DNA of 64,000 bases from Mucilaginibacter corticis. GTDB taxonomy: Bacteria; Bacteroidota; Bacteroidia; Sphingobacteriales; Sphingobacteriaceae. A program made the translations under genes and the position numbers. The stretch is taken from contig NZ_VLPK01000003.1 in NCBI RefSeq assembly GCF_007558865.1, positions 124,001-188,000 on the forward strand. Direction: 5' to 3'. Positions 16,709 to 24,250 of this stretch are shown here, piece by piece. The notes under the pieces are model-generated. The model was not told where the DNA came from, made no database searches, and saw nothing but the letters and a program-made list of their open reading frames with translations. The stretch's first letter is position 1. Each line of letters starts with the position of its first letter.

Positions 16709-17974
16709 ATGAAAAAACAAAAACGCATTATGAAAACATTTTTATTTGGGAAACGCTTTGCGGCAGTTGTAGCAATTGCGCTTATGGTCCAAACAGGCTG
16801 TAAAAAGGAGAAAGGCTACTACGACAGCAAGCCTGTCGCAGGTTCAGGCAACTTAACCGCTTATGATTATTTAAAAAGCAAGCCAGGAATTTATGATTCG
16901 TTATTATTAGTTGTTAACGCTTTAGGTTACCAACAGACTTTAACTGACAGTAGTGTTACGGTATTCGCGCCGTCTAACCAGAGTTTTAAAATCGCCATTT
17001 CAAACTTAAATACTATCCGTCAAAGTCTTGGACAAGCCCCTGTTTATTTGACCCAGCTTGCCAAGGGCGGCGACGCTATAACTGACCCTAAGGCCAAGAA
17101 TAAGGCTAACCGTGACAGGGCACAGTTAGATACCATGGTTTCGATGTATATTATCCGGAATCAATACACGTCTACTGATTTCTCGGTTGGTGACGGACAG
17201 ACTGTAGCCACCGTTCGTAATAATTACCCTATGCATGGCCAACGGATTTATGGAGATGCTGAAGGTTATGTAGGCGGAGGTGCCGCGTTGGTTGAATATG
17301 CCGATACTAAAAGGAGCTTATTCGTTTCCAATTGGTCAAAAAGCACCACCTCGTCGGTTGATATTAAAACAAAAAACGCTATTGTTAACCTGATGAGTGA
17401 TGATCACGTATTTGGTTTCGATTCGTTTGTATCGCGGATGACGCTGATACCTGCCCCACCTGATGTTATTAACCCTAAAACAGATAGTTTGTGGGTTGTT
17501 TTCCCTGCCGGTTCAGGGTATACTGACGGACAAGTATCGCCTGGTGAGGTATATAAGAATCTTTTTGACAATACCGTGGGTACAAAATTTATCTGTTACA
17601 TCAGCGTTCAAAACAACTGGTATCCTATATTGTATTGGAAACCCGCAAAGCCTACACCTGTAAATAGTTATTCGATGACCAGTGCCAACGATTCTAAGGA
17701 AAATAATCGTAACCCAAGAGCCTGGAGAGTACAAGGTACGCTTGCTGATCCCGCGAACGATACAGTCCCCGATGAGCAATGGGTAACCTTAGACGTAGAA
17801 CAGGAACAGGACTGGAGTTCGAACTATCAATTAAGAAGTTGGTCCTTTAATAACACGGTGGCTTATAAGGCATACCGCCTGGTTTTACTTCAAACCGGTG
17901 ACGGTCTGAATCCTCCGGATCAACTATTCCAGATTTCTGAGTGGACAATGAATTATCAAGATCCTAATCAATAA
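16709..17974 (+). CDS. FAS1 (fasciclin) domain lipoprotein
   Basis: 421-residue lipoprotein: lipobox V-Q-T-G-C with C31, followed by K-K-E-K. Residues 48-235 look like a FAS1 domain ('A-Y-D-Y-L-K-S-K-P-G-I-Y-D-S-L-L', 'V-T-V-F-A-P-S-N-Q-S-F', 'N-L-M-S-D-D-H-V-F-G-F-D-S-F'), a fold for adhesion or glycan contact. The C-terminal 180 residues are a separate, probably beta-rich domain that I do not recognise ('W-V-T-L-D-V-E-Q-E-Q-D-W-S-S-N-Y'). Similar FAS1 lipoproteins often sit beside SusC/SusD; here none is near. A second ATG at 16730 would remove seven residues. A terminator follows at 18001. Confidence 0.82.
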   Translation: MKKQKRIMKTFLFGKRFAAVVAIALMVQTGCKKEKGYYDSKPVAGSGNLTAYDYLKSKPGIYDSLLLVVNALGYQQTLTDSSVTVFAPSNQSFKIAISNLNTIRQSLGQAPVYLTQLAKGGDAITDPKAKNKANRDRAQLDTMVSMYIIRNQYTSTDFSVGDGQTVATVRNNYPMHGQRIYGDAEGYVGGGAALVEYADTKRSLFVSNWSKSTTSSVDIKTKNAIVNLMSDDHVFGFDSFVSRMTLIPAPPDVINPKTDSLWVVFPAGSGYTDGQVSPGEVYKNLFDNTVGTKFICYISVQNNWYPILYWKPAKPTPVNSYSMTSANDSKENNRNPRAWRVQGTLADPANDTVPDEQWVTLDVEQEQDWSSNYQLRSWSFNNTVAYKAYRLVLLQTGDGLNPPDQLFQISEWTMNYQDPNQ

Positions 17975-18000
17975 GAAATTTCTGACAGCTTAGAGCTACA

Positions 18001-18045
18001 AACAACAAAGCCATGTAAACTAACACTTTACATGGCTTTATTGTT
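18001..18045 (+). terminator. Terminator of the FAS1 lipoprotein gene
   Basis: Hairpin with a 13-bp perfect core (arms 18007-18019 and 18027-18039) extended by five outer pairs with one mismatch. Confidence 0.8.
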
Positions 18046-18171
18046 ATAACGACCCTTAACCGAGAGAATTCATCGCCTTAAGAGATACCGCATTTTTAAT
18101 TTAACTCAATCTCATAAATGCCACAGGCCATAAAAGGAATTTAAAAAATATTTAATATAGACAAAATACCT

Positions 18172-18203
18172 GTTGCGAATTAAGGAGAGTTTAAATACAT
18201 TTG
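18172..18203 (+). promoter_or_regulatory. Promoter of tRNA-Leu(CAA)
   Basis: TGTTG (18171-18175) and TACATTTG (18196-18203), separated by 20 nt, fit the Bacteroidota -33/-7 consensus (TTTG and TAnnTTTG). The tRNA begins 43 nt further on. Confidence 0.7.
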
Positions 18204-18246
18204 CATCCCGCTTCTGAGGGTTGAAAGACATCATCAGATTAAGCAT

Positions 18247-18326
18247 GCCCAGCTGGCGGAATTGGTAGACGCGCTGGTCTCAAACACCTGTGGGAAACCG
18301 TGCCGGTTCGACTCCGGCGCTGGGTA
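18247..18326 (+). tRNA. tRNA-Leu, anticodon CAA
   Basis: Begins GCCCAGC and ends GCTGGGT plus discriminator A (80 nt), a full acceptor stem. The anticodon loop CTCAAAC gives CAA, which reads UUG leucine codons. The D arm has TTGGTAGAC, the variable arm is long, and the T arm carries GGTTCGACTCC. No encoded CCA. The stem at position 28/42 has a T-T mismatch. Its terminator overlaps the last base. Confidence 0.97.
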
Positions 18327-18367
18327 CAAAGCCTTGACGTGAAAACATCAGGGCTTTGTTATTTTTT
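18326..18367 (+). terminator. Terminator behind tRNA-Leu(CAA)
   Basis: 12-bp hairpin with one G-T wobble (arms 18326-18337 and 18348-18359), followed by a run of six T at 18362-18367. The right arm AACATCAGGGCTTTGTT (18344-18360) recurs exactly at 24229-24245. Confidence 0.85.
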
Positions 18368-18392
18368 GGGGGTTCGAGTCCCTTCTTCCGCA
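18367..18392 (+). repeat. Relic of a tRNA-Leu 3' end (inverted partial copy of 13534-13559)
   Basis: 26 bases are identical to the last 26 bases of tRNA-Leu(TAG), from the T arm (GGTTCGAGTCC) through the acceptor 3' strand to the discriminator. It lies in inverted orientation relative to the intact gene, 4.8 kb away. There is no 5' half, so it cannot fold as a tRNA. About 25 nt downstream, AGTTAACGGCTTTT (18418-18431) also resembles an arm of that tRNA's terminator. Either the decayed remains of a tRNA gene copy or an attachment-site scar. Confidence 0.85.
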
Positions 18393-18462
18393 TATTTTTG
18401 AGAATAGCAGATTATCAAGTTAACGGCTTTTCGTTTTATTTTATCAAATCAAGAAATTTATA

Positions 18463-18828
18463 TCAGGCTTTTTTATTTTGTTTGCGATGATTAATCCATT
18501 CAAGTAACAATGGCCTAAATTCGGTCATAGGTGTTATCTCACCATGTAATTCAACATTTGGATAGTTTAATGTAAGGTCGGGGTCTGCCCAATCAAAAGA
18601 AATACATTCCTCATATTGAATTTCGTTTAACGCGTTATCTATTTCTTCAATTATGCGTTCATATTCAACAATATGTAGATCCAATATGAATCTTAATTTA
18701 TAAAACTTTTCATTATAGTAAGCTTTATTTTCCGTGAATTTGTCGTCATTTATAATGTGGGCCTCTTATATTGGCTCAATTCCACGTGCATTTTCAATGA
18801 TATTTTTAAAGAAATTTAGTATTCCCAT
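18463..18828 (-). pseudogene. Small hypothetical gene interrupted by an in-frame TAA
   Basis: Starting at the ATG at 18828, one frame runs MGILNFFKNIIENARGIEPI, then a stop (TAA, complement of 18766-18768, codon 21), then 100 more open codons to the stop at 18463. The second part (E-A-H-I-I-N-D-D-K-F-T-E-N-K-A-Y-Y...) is acidic with several aromatic residues. I do not recognise it; its size is like that of small immunity-type or hypothetical Bacteroidota proteins. Translation could restart at the TTG at 18684, giving 73 residues, but the continuous frame argues for one gene of about 120 codons broken by a single base change. It is AT-rich and sits between the tRNA relic and the regulator gene at 18844, so it may be leftover mobile cargo. 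Confidence 0.6.
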
Positions 18829-18843
18829 ATAAATAAATTCTCT

Positions 18844-19734
18844 TTAAGACCCAACTTCAAGCCTATATCCCTTCCCACGCACAACAACAATATTAGTATT
18901 GGGGTCAGCTTCTAATTTTTTTCTGAGTTTTGAGATGAACATATCCAGGCTACGCCCTACAATAATGCCTTCATCTTCCCAGATCTCTTTTTGCAGCCGG
19001 CTTCTTTCAATGATCTCATTGGGCGATAACGCTAAAATTCGGAGTATGCGCGTTTCAGTTCCGGTCAGCTCTGCGGTATTCCCATTTATTGTCAGTTGCC
19101 GTTTTTCCGCATCAAACAAAACAGAGCCAAAAGTGAGTACCCCTGTGTGCTGATTATTATGTAAGTCTCTCCGCGGTTTAAACGATCTGAAAAACACAAA
19201 ACCGATAAATGCTAAAACCGGCAGGCTACCCAGAAGATATTTGTTCTTTACCGCATTTATTCCTGTCGGTTTAAATTTTATATTGATGGTATAAGATGCT
19301 TTGGGTTGTTTCCTTCCTCTGCACGCTATAATATCGTCTTTTTTATTTCCGGATATAGCAAATCCGTAGGCTACACCGGCATTGCCACGGTTCAAAACAT
19401 TAACAATATAATCACCTGCGAGTGGGTCTTTAGCTAATAAACGTTGGGTAGTGTTTACCAGGGAGTCCGCCTGGAAAGTAAGCTCATTTTCAAAACTGAC
19501 CTGGTATTCATTTTTGGCGATCTTTTTTACCGGGAGCACCCTTGATGTACGGTCGCCGGATTGTGTGAGCAGTTCATCTCCTATCCTTCGGAGTAAAACT
19601 TCCCTCCTTGAAATAGCAAAATCGTCACTGCCGTTCATGCTGAAAGCCACACAGATCACAGCTACAAACGAAAGCAGTATCAACCCGAACAGGTATTTAC
19701 GCTTCCCCGGGAAGAGTTTTTGGCTAAGACGCAT
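18844..19734 (-). CDS. Membrane-anchored winged-helix transcriptional regulator
   Basis: 296 residues. TM1 (about 14-33), an extracytoplasmic domain (34-164), TM2 (about 166-183) and a cytoplasmic OmpR/PhoB-type winged helix (197-296: 'L-T-F-G-S-V-L-F-D', 'T-E-T-R-I-L-R-I-L', 'I-W-E-D-E-G-I-I-V-G-R-S-L-D-M-F-I-S-K-L-R-K-K-L', 'V-R-G-K-G-Y-R-L'). The order is the reverse of ToxR/CadC, with the DNA-binding domain at the C-terminus. It should couple an envelope signal directly to transcription without a kinase. The sensory domain is not one I recognise. It is divergent from the Asp-box protein gene, sharing a 103-bp promoter region, so regulation of that gene is likely (inference). Confidence 0.85.
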   Translation of the reverse strand: MRLSQKLFPGKRKYLFGLILLSFVAVICVAFSMNGSDDFAISRREVLLRRIGDELLTQSGDRTSRVLPVKKIAKNEYQVSFENELTFQADSLVNTTQRLLAKDPLAGDYIVNVLNRGNAGVAYGFAISGNKKDDIIACRGRKQPKASYTINIKFKPTGINAVKNKYLLGSLPVLAFIGFVFFRSFKPRRDLHNNQHTGVLTFGSVLFDAEKRQLTINGNTAELTGTETRILRILALSPNEIIERSRLQKEIWEDEGIIVGRSLDMFISKLRKKLEADPNTNIVVVRGKGYRLEVGS

Positions 19735-19808
19735 ACTGTCAATATTTTATTTACAAAGTTTGCATTTTTATTTACAATCCAAATTATCCAAGCCGAAAAA
19801 CATCAAAG

Positions 19809-19816
19809 TAATTTTG
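19809..19816 (+). promoter_or_regulatory. -7 promoter element of the Asp-box gene
   Basis: TAATTTTG, a match to TAnnTTTG, 22 nt before the ATG at 19838, in the region shared with the divergent regulator. No clear -33 box. Confidence 0.45.
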
Positions 19817-19837
19817 CAGTATCAAATTTATAAGGAC

Positions 19838-20953
19838 ATGAAAAATAAAAAAATGAAAAGATTATTTGTGTTTGTTCCGGCCTCATTAGTGGTGTTATTT
19901 CTGCTAAATTCTTTTGTGGTAAAAGAAAATAAAACTGAGAAAAAAACAATAAAGCGGACTAAATCAGCGATTTTGAACATAATTTTCAGATCTACTGATG
20001 GCGGACAAACATGGCAGAACATTAGCGAAGGGCTGCCCGAAAATTTACAGAGAACAGGTGTGTGGGGCAAAGGCTTATTTACAAATGACCGTGGGCTCTA
20101 TTTACGTGCCGGCAATGGGGTTTATCACAATGAACCAAATTCGACTACTTCTTTTTGGACAAAAGATCTTTTTCCAGGTGGACAACGTAACATTGCCCCC
20201 GGCAAGAATGGGATACTTGCTTATGATTTTAGGGGGCAATTTTTACAAAAAATAAACGGAACGACTGATTGGTCACCTACCTATACGAATTTCCAGGAGC
20301 AAGCCTTGCGCATAGACAAAACAGCAGATTGGATGTATAAGAATTATAAAGAGCGCGAAGTACGCAGCGTTTTTGAAACTGCCGGGGGCACCGTTTTCAT
20401 TAGCTCGAACAACATGCTTTTTAGATCAACCAACGGTGGAAAAACCTGGAAACAAGTACATGTTGGAGATGGCAGCATGAAGTTGACAGAATCAAACGGT
20501 GTACTGCTGTCTACCAGCTTTGACGGAATATTAAGATCGACTGATGATGGCCAGACCTGGGAACGTGTGATCGGTGAAGGGGGTGCCGGCATAGCTGTGG
20601 AACATATAGATGGCGGATTTGCTGCTATAGCCCATAACACAATAACCCAAACAAACAGGATACACATTTCACTGGATAATGGAAAAACCTGGAATATCAT
20701 AGGTGAAGAACTTCAGCCTTCTTGGAGTAGCCTATTCATGCAACAAATATTCGGGCTTCAGTCTTCATGGAGTATTTTATCAATCAAACAAGCCGGCAAA
20801 TATTTAATCTGTGGCCGCTCAAACGGTATATTCCGGTCATCTGATATGGGCAAAACATGGACGAAACTATCACTTCCTTCTATACAAAATAACGGTTTCA
20901 ATTTATCTGTTTCAGGCGATGTAATTTATATCTTACCCAACAAAGGATGTTAA
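19838..20953 (+). CDS. Asp-box (BNR/sortilin-like) beta-propeller protein
   Basis: 371 residues with a hydrophobic N-terminal anchor or signal (about residues 9-26) and no lipobox. At least five Asp-box motifs (S-x-D-x-G-x-T-W) are visible: 'R-S-T-D-G-G-Q-T-W', 'R-S-T-N-G-G-K-T-W', 'R-S-T-D-D-G-Q-T-W', 'S-L-D-N-G-K-T-W' and 'R-S-S-D-M-G-K-T-W'. Such repeats build a beta-propeller, as in sialidases and sortilin-like proteins, but I see no sialidase catalytic set. A ligand-binding or sensing role in the envelope is plausible. The start is ATG 19838; the open frame extends upstream to 19451 only because it overlaps the divergent regulator gene antisense. A hairpin follows at 20972. Confidence 0.82.
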   Translation: MKNKKMKRLFVFVPASLVVLFLLNSFVVKENKTEKKTIKRTKSAILNIIFRSTDGGQTWQNISEGLPENLQRTGVWGKGLFTNDRGLYLRAGNGVYHNEPNSTTSFWTKDLFPGGQRNIAPGKNGILAYDFRGQFLQKINGTTDWSPTYTNFQEQALRIDKTADWMYKNYKEREVRSVFETAGGTVFISSNNMLFRSTNGGKTWKQVHVGDGSMKLTESNGVLLSTSFDGILRSTDDGQTWERVIGEGGAGIAVEHIDGGFAAIAHNTITQTNRIHISLDNGKTWNIIGEELQPSWSSLFMQQIFGLQSSWSILSIKQAGKYLICGRSNGIFRSSDMGKTWTKLSLPSIQNNGFNLSVSGDVIYILPNKGC

Positions 20954-20971
20954 AAGGTATTAATTAACCTG

Positions 20972-21005
20972 TGATTGGTGTTAGCGGGAATGATAACACC
21001 AATCA
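20972..21005. terminator. Hairpin between convergent genes, probable terminator
   Basis: Perfect 12-bp arms (20972-20983 and 20994-21005) with a 10-nt loop, between the Asp-box gene and the DoxX-like gene. No strong T-run, so rho-independent action is uncertain. Confidence 0.5.
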
Positions 21006-21025
21006 TAGGCTAATTAATTATTATG

Positions 21026-21412
21026 CTACTTTGCAATACCTTTCAGCGTTAATCGTTTATGGTAAAAAATATAAGAGCACGCTAATACGGCAATTAATAT
21101 CAGCATAAATGCCCAGTCTTTAATGGCAAAGCCAGAAGCATAAAAAGAATAAGTCGCGCCGATAAGGTCGAACGTAAAACCCGCGTACGCCCATTCTTTA
21201 AGTCGTGGAAAACCCGGCGTAAGGATAGCTATTATGCCTAACACTTTGGCTACCGCTAAAAGATGCAATACATACGGCCTATACCCTATTGCTGCCAGCA
21301 TTTTTGTACCGTCAGGGTTGTCCATAAAGCTTGACACTGCCGAAAACAGCATCATGGCCAGTATCAATACGGTCGAGATCCAGTAAATAACGTTGATAGT
21401 TGTCTTGTTCAT
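21026..21412 (-). CDS. DoxX-like family membrane protein
   Basis: 128-residue inner-membrane protein with four predicted transmembrane helices. 'L-H-L-L-A-V-A-K-V-L-G-I-I-A-I-L' followed by 'L-K-E-W-A-Y-A-G-F-T-F-D-L-I-G-A' is the pattern of the short DoxX-like group (PF13564-type). The family is named after thiosulfate:quinone oxidoreductase subunit DoxD, but most short members have no proven function. It lies alone on the minus strand, 108 bp downstream of the acyltransferase gene, and could be co-transcribed with it. Confidence 0.85.
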   Translation of the reverse strand: MNKTTINVIYWISTVLILAMMLFSAVSSFMDNPDGTKMLAAIGYRPYVLHLLAVAKVLGIIAILTPGFPRLKEWAYAGFTFDLIGATYSFYASGFAIKDWAFMLILIAVLACSYIFYHKRLTLKGIAK

Positions 21413-21520
21413 AGTACTTATAATTTAGGTTAAGTTTTTAATTAGTCAGGGTTTTCTGATGTCTAATATAAAGCTTTTATTATAATATGAACACTTACAA
21501 GAGTAGATTATACGCTCATC

Positions 21521-22627
21521 CTACCCAAGCTTTTTACGCAGCCATTTGCGTACCGGCTCGTCATACCATTTCAATGCGGCGTAGGCCAAAACTATAGCGC
21601 CTGTCAAAATAAGTAAAGCGTACGGCCAGGCCTGTACAATGGTTGTGCCTTTATGGTTGCTGATCCACGCGACATAAAAATAAACCAGCGGGTAATGTAC
21701 CATGTAAAGCGGGTAAGACAACTCGCCTAAAAATTTGCAGATCCTGTTTTCTCTTTGCGTTTGAATCTCACCGCTTGCGCCAATGTATACAATCAACGGG
21801 AAAACAATGATGATACAAACAGATTCATAAATGCCATTCATCCAAAGATGCTCGGCGCCGCCAATGCGCGGCATATATAGTATGATAACTATTAAAAGAC
21901 TGCACCATAAAAAGGCGTTTTTAATTTGGGCCGGTTTTATTATGCGTGACATTAACAAGCCAGCAAAAAAGGGATATATGGTACGCGTAAACCCAATGCG
22001 TACCTGTGGCACATTCAGTGTCCAGCCGCCGCTTACGTCGCCGTTTGTAATTGCCAGGTGTGCCAGCGCTATAGCAGCAATTCCTACCAAAACAGCTAAA
22101 GCTGTTTTTGAAAACTTCCTGATCCATACGGCATACAAAATATTGGCTATGTATTCAAAGAACAACGACCATCCCACGCTATTCAGCGGGTGCATCTCTT
22201 CCCAGCCGCGTATATCAAGCGATAACGGTACAGGCAGGATAGTATAGCCGACCAGCATCACCAGCAACATTTTCCATAACGGAATAGTATGAATAAGCGG
22301 CCACAATGTCGAATCTGTAAAATAGAAACCTATGGCACCCATTGTCATCCCCAAAACCACCATAGGCTGCAGCCTTTCTATACGACGTTTGAAAAAACTA
22401 CCTACGGTCATTTTATTCCAGCGGTCGTCATAAGCGTAACCGATCACAAATCCTGATAATAAAAAGAAAAAATCGACAGCCAGGTAACCGTGATTAACAA
22501 GTTTATCTAAATTGCCGGTAGCCAATGGCTCGCACAGGTGAAAAGTTACAACAACTATAGCCGCGACACCGCGAAGACCGTCTAATATGGGATAGTGTGG
22601 CTTGGTGGCCAGCTCGTTATTATTCAT
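21521..22627 (-). CDS. Acyltransferase 3 family (OafA-like) membrane protein
   Basis: 368-residue polytopic inner-membrane protein with about 10 hydrophobic segments. The N-terminal 'P-I-L-D-G-L-R-G-V-A-A-I-V-V-V-T-F-H-L' carries the conserved histidine of acyltransferase family 3, followed by the 'A-V-D-F-F-F-L-L-S-G-F-V-I-G-Y-A-Y' segment and 'P-L-Y-M-V-H-Y-P'. Relatives O-acetylate or succinylate surface polysaccharides and lipids. There is no polysaccharide gene cluster here, so the acceptor is unknown. No SGNH hydrolase domain is fused at the C-terminus. Start ATG at 22627. Confidence 0.9.
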   Translation of the reverse strand: MNNNELATKPHYPILDGLRGVAAIVVVTFHLCEPLATGNLDKLVNHGYLAVDFFFLLSGFVIGYAYDDRWNKMTVGSFFKRRIERLQPMVVLGMTMGAIGFYFTDSTLWPLIHTIPLWKMLLVMLVGYTILPVPLSLDIRGWEEMHPLNSVGWSLFFEYIANILYAVWIRKFSKTALAVLVGIAAIALAHLAITNGDVSGGWTLNVPQVRIGFTRTIYPFFAGLLMSRIIKPAQIKNAFLWCSLLIVIILYMPRIGGAEHLWMNGIYESVCIIIVFPLIVYIGASGEIQTQRENRICKFLGELSYPLYMVHYPLVYFYVAWISNHKGTTIVQAWPYALLILTGAIVLAYAALKWYDEPVRKWLRKKLG

Positions 22628-22983
22628 TAATAAAATTAAGTATACAGGCTATAAATAAAACCGGCGCAAAATATAAAAACAAATGCATCGGTAGCCCCTT
22701 AGGCGTGAAAAATATTCGTATCACTCTTTTGAGATCTTGAAGCTGAAGCTAATTCAAGTAAAAATTAATTATTAAATCGCGCCGAAAAATATTTTTTTTC
22801 AGTCTTATGAAAGCACATCCTGTTACAACATCATATCTCTAAACACCACCTATTATTAACGTTATTTGCATTTTTAATAAATAACATTTACCTTAAAATA
22901 ATTTTTCTAATTGACTGATTTATAGACCATCAATTTTACTAAGCCGCTAAAAAGGATAGATCAATCCTTAATATGGTCCCGGT
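22628..22983. other. Intergenic region without a recognisable gene
   Basis: 356 bp, AT-rich, between the divergent acyltransferase and membrane-protein genes. It has only a weak inverted repeat, GTTATTT (22861-22867) and AAATAAC (22879-22885). No RNA gene or convincing promoter box was seen. Confidence 0.6.
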
Positions 22984-24204
22984 ATGCCGAAACCGGATTT
23001 AAGTAGGCGGTTACCTTATCCTTTTACCATGCGTACAATTAACCCCAACCGGCTAATTTTTGTTGGCTTTAGTCAATTGATCCGGCATTTAAGTTTTATT
23101 TTGTTTTTAATTTTTGCACCGGCATCTAGTTTTGCTATTGGTGTGGAAACTGCAAAAATTGACTCGCCGGTAGTTGCGGCCGCCCCGCCTCTTGTATCAA
23201 CCACTGTAAAAGACACAATTATTAGTGTAAAAAGCTTAGGTACTCAACCCGATTCGGCCAAGTTAAAGCAGGTTATTGCCATCAGGCTTTCAACTACAAA
23301 AGACGCTGAAACATTCAGCACCTTGTATATTGATGGCATTGCTTTGCCCAAATTAAAACCATGGAAAATCAACGCCGGTGATAAGATATTATTCTTCCCG
23401 TTGAATACTGATGTACAAGAAGTTTTACTTAATTTTTTACAAAGTAGTCCTTTTGAAAAATCTGTCATCCCGGTTTACTTTAGTGTAGGCACGCCAAAAC
23501 AGGCTTTAATTAACAATAAGATCCCTGTTTATGTTGAAGTAAGGCAACGTATTGCCACCTGGTGGATCTGGTTAGCAGCAGTGGTCTTGATCGCGCTTGC
23601 AATAGCAGCGCTTAAATACAATATTTTAAAGGATGATAATAATCTATATTATAGCCTTGGCCGTACGCAACTTTTCTTCTGGACGCTGCTTGTGCTTACC
23701 GCTTACATCATGATCTGTTTAAAAACAGATACCATACCCGACCTGCCGCTATCAGTACTGGGCATTTTGGGTATAAGCGTTTCAACAACAGCCGTGTCAA
23801 AACTCATTGAAAATAAAAACAAGGCAGGTATCCCGATAGACAAAAATGCTAAAAGCGAGGGTTTCTTTCTGGATATTCTTTCTGACGGCAGCAGTATCAA
23901 TATTCAGCGTTTCCAGAATGTAGCTTTCAACCTGTTTTTTGGTGTCGTATTTTTACAGAAAGCATTTGCAAACCATATCATGCCTGATTTTGATCAGAAC
24001 GTATTGATCCTGATGGGTATCAGTGCAGGTACATATGCAGGCTTAAAGAATACAGAAGCCACAAAAGAACAATCAGAACCTGCAAAGCAAACAGGGGATG
24101 ATATCACAACACCAACCACGCCGACTGCGCCCCCTCCAACGAGTCCGCCGCCTACTGCACCTGTAGCAACAGATCCGCCGCCAAGCAGCGGGGATCCACA
24201 ATAA
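22984..24204 (+). CDS. Uncharacterised membrane protein with proline-rich C-terminal tail
   Basis: 406 residues; an ATG at 23029 (MRTINPNR) would shorten it by 15. A signal-like helix ends near 'S-S-F-A', an extracytoplasmic beta-rich domain follows (about 50-190), then about five hydrophobic segments. The C-terminal membrane part has 'L-Y-Y-S-L-G-R-T-Q-L-F-F-W-T', 'V-L-G-I-L-G-I-S-V-S-T-T', 'F-F-L-D-I-L-S-D-G-S-S-I-N-I-Q-R-F-Q-N-V-A-F-N' and 'L-M-G-I-S-A-G-T-Y-A-G-L-K'. I recall a similar R-x-Q...G-I-S...L-S-D...R-x-Q...G-I-S-x-G-T-Y pattern from unnamed bacterial membrane proteins but cannot name a family. The last 40 residues are a T/P-rich tail ending in the cytoplasm or periplasm. No neighbours suggest a role. 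Confidence 0.75.
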   Translation: MPKPDLSRRLPYPFTMRTINPNRLIFVGFSQLIRHLSFILFLIFAPASSFAIGVETAKIDSPVVAAAPPLVSTTVKDTIISVKSLGTQPDSAKLKQVIAIRLSTTKDAETFSTLYIDGIALPKLKPWKINAGDKILFFPLNTDVQEVLLNFLQSSPFEKSVIPVYFSVGTPKQALINNKIPVYVEVRQRIATWWIWLAAVVLIALAIAALKYNILKDDNNLYYSLGRTQLFFWTLLVLTAYIMICLKTDTIPDLPLSVLGILGISVSTTAVSKLIENKNKAGIPIDKNAKSEGFFLDILSDGSSINIQRFQNVAFNLFFGVVFLQKAFANHIMPDFDQNVLILMGISAGTYAGLKNTEATKEQSEPAKQTGDDITTPTTPTAPPPTSPPPTAPVATDPPPSSGDPQ

Positions 24205-24212
24205 AATATTAG

Positions 24213-24242
24213 CAAAGCCCTGGTATTAACATCAGGGCTTTG
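24213..24242. terminator. Bidirectional terminator between convergent genes
   Basis: Arms CAAAGCCCTG (24213-24222) and CAGGGCTTTG (24233-24242), then TTGTTG. Shares a 17-nt right arm with the terminator at 18326. It separates the membrane protein gene and the GH78 gene. Confidence 0.85.
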
Positions 24243-24250
24243 TTGTCTGA

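Noticed and set aside
18367..18392. A third tRNA gene
   Set aside because: Only the 3' half (T arm and acceptor strand) is present; no D arm or anticodon arm.
19451..19837. N-terminal extension of the Asp-box open frame
   Set aside because: It lies antisense inside the regulator gene and has no signal or domain features. The real start is ATG 19838, where a signal/anchor helix begins.
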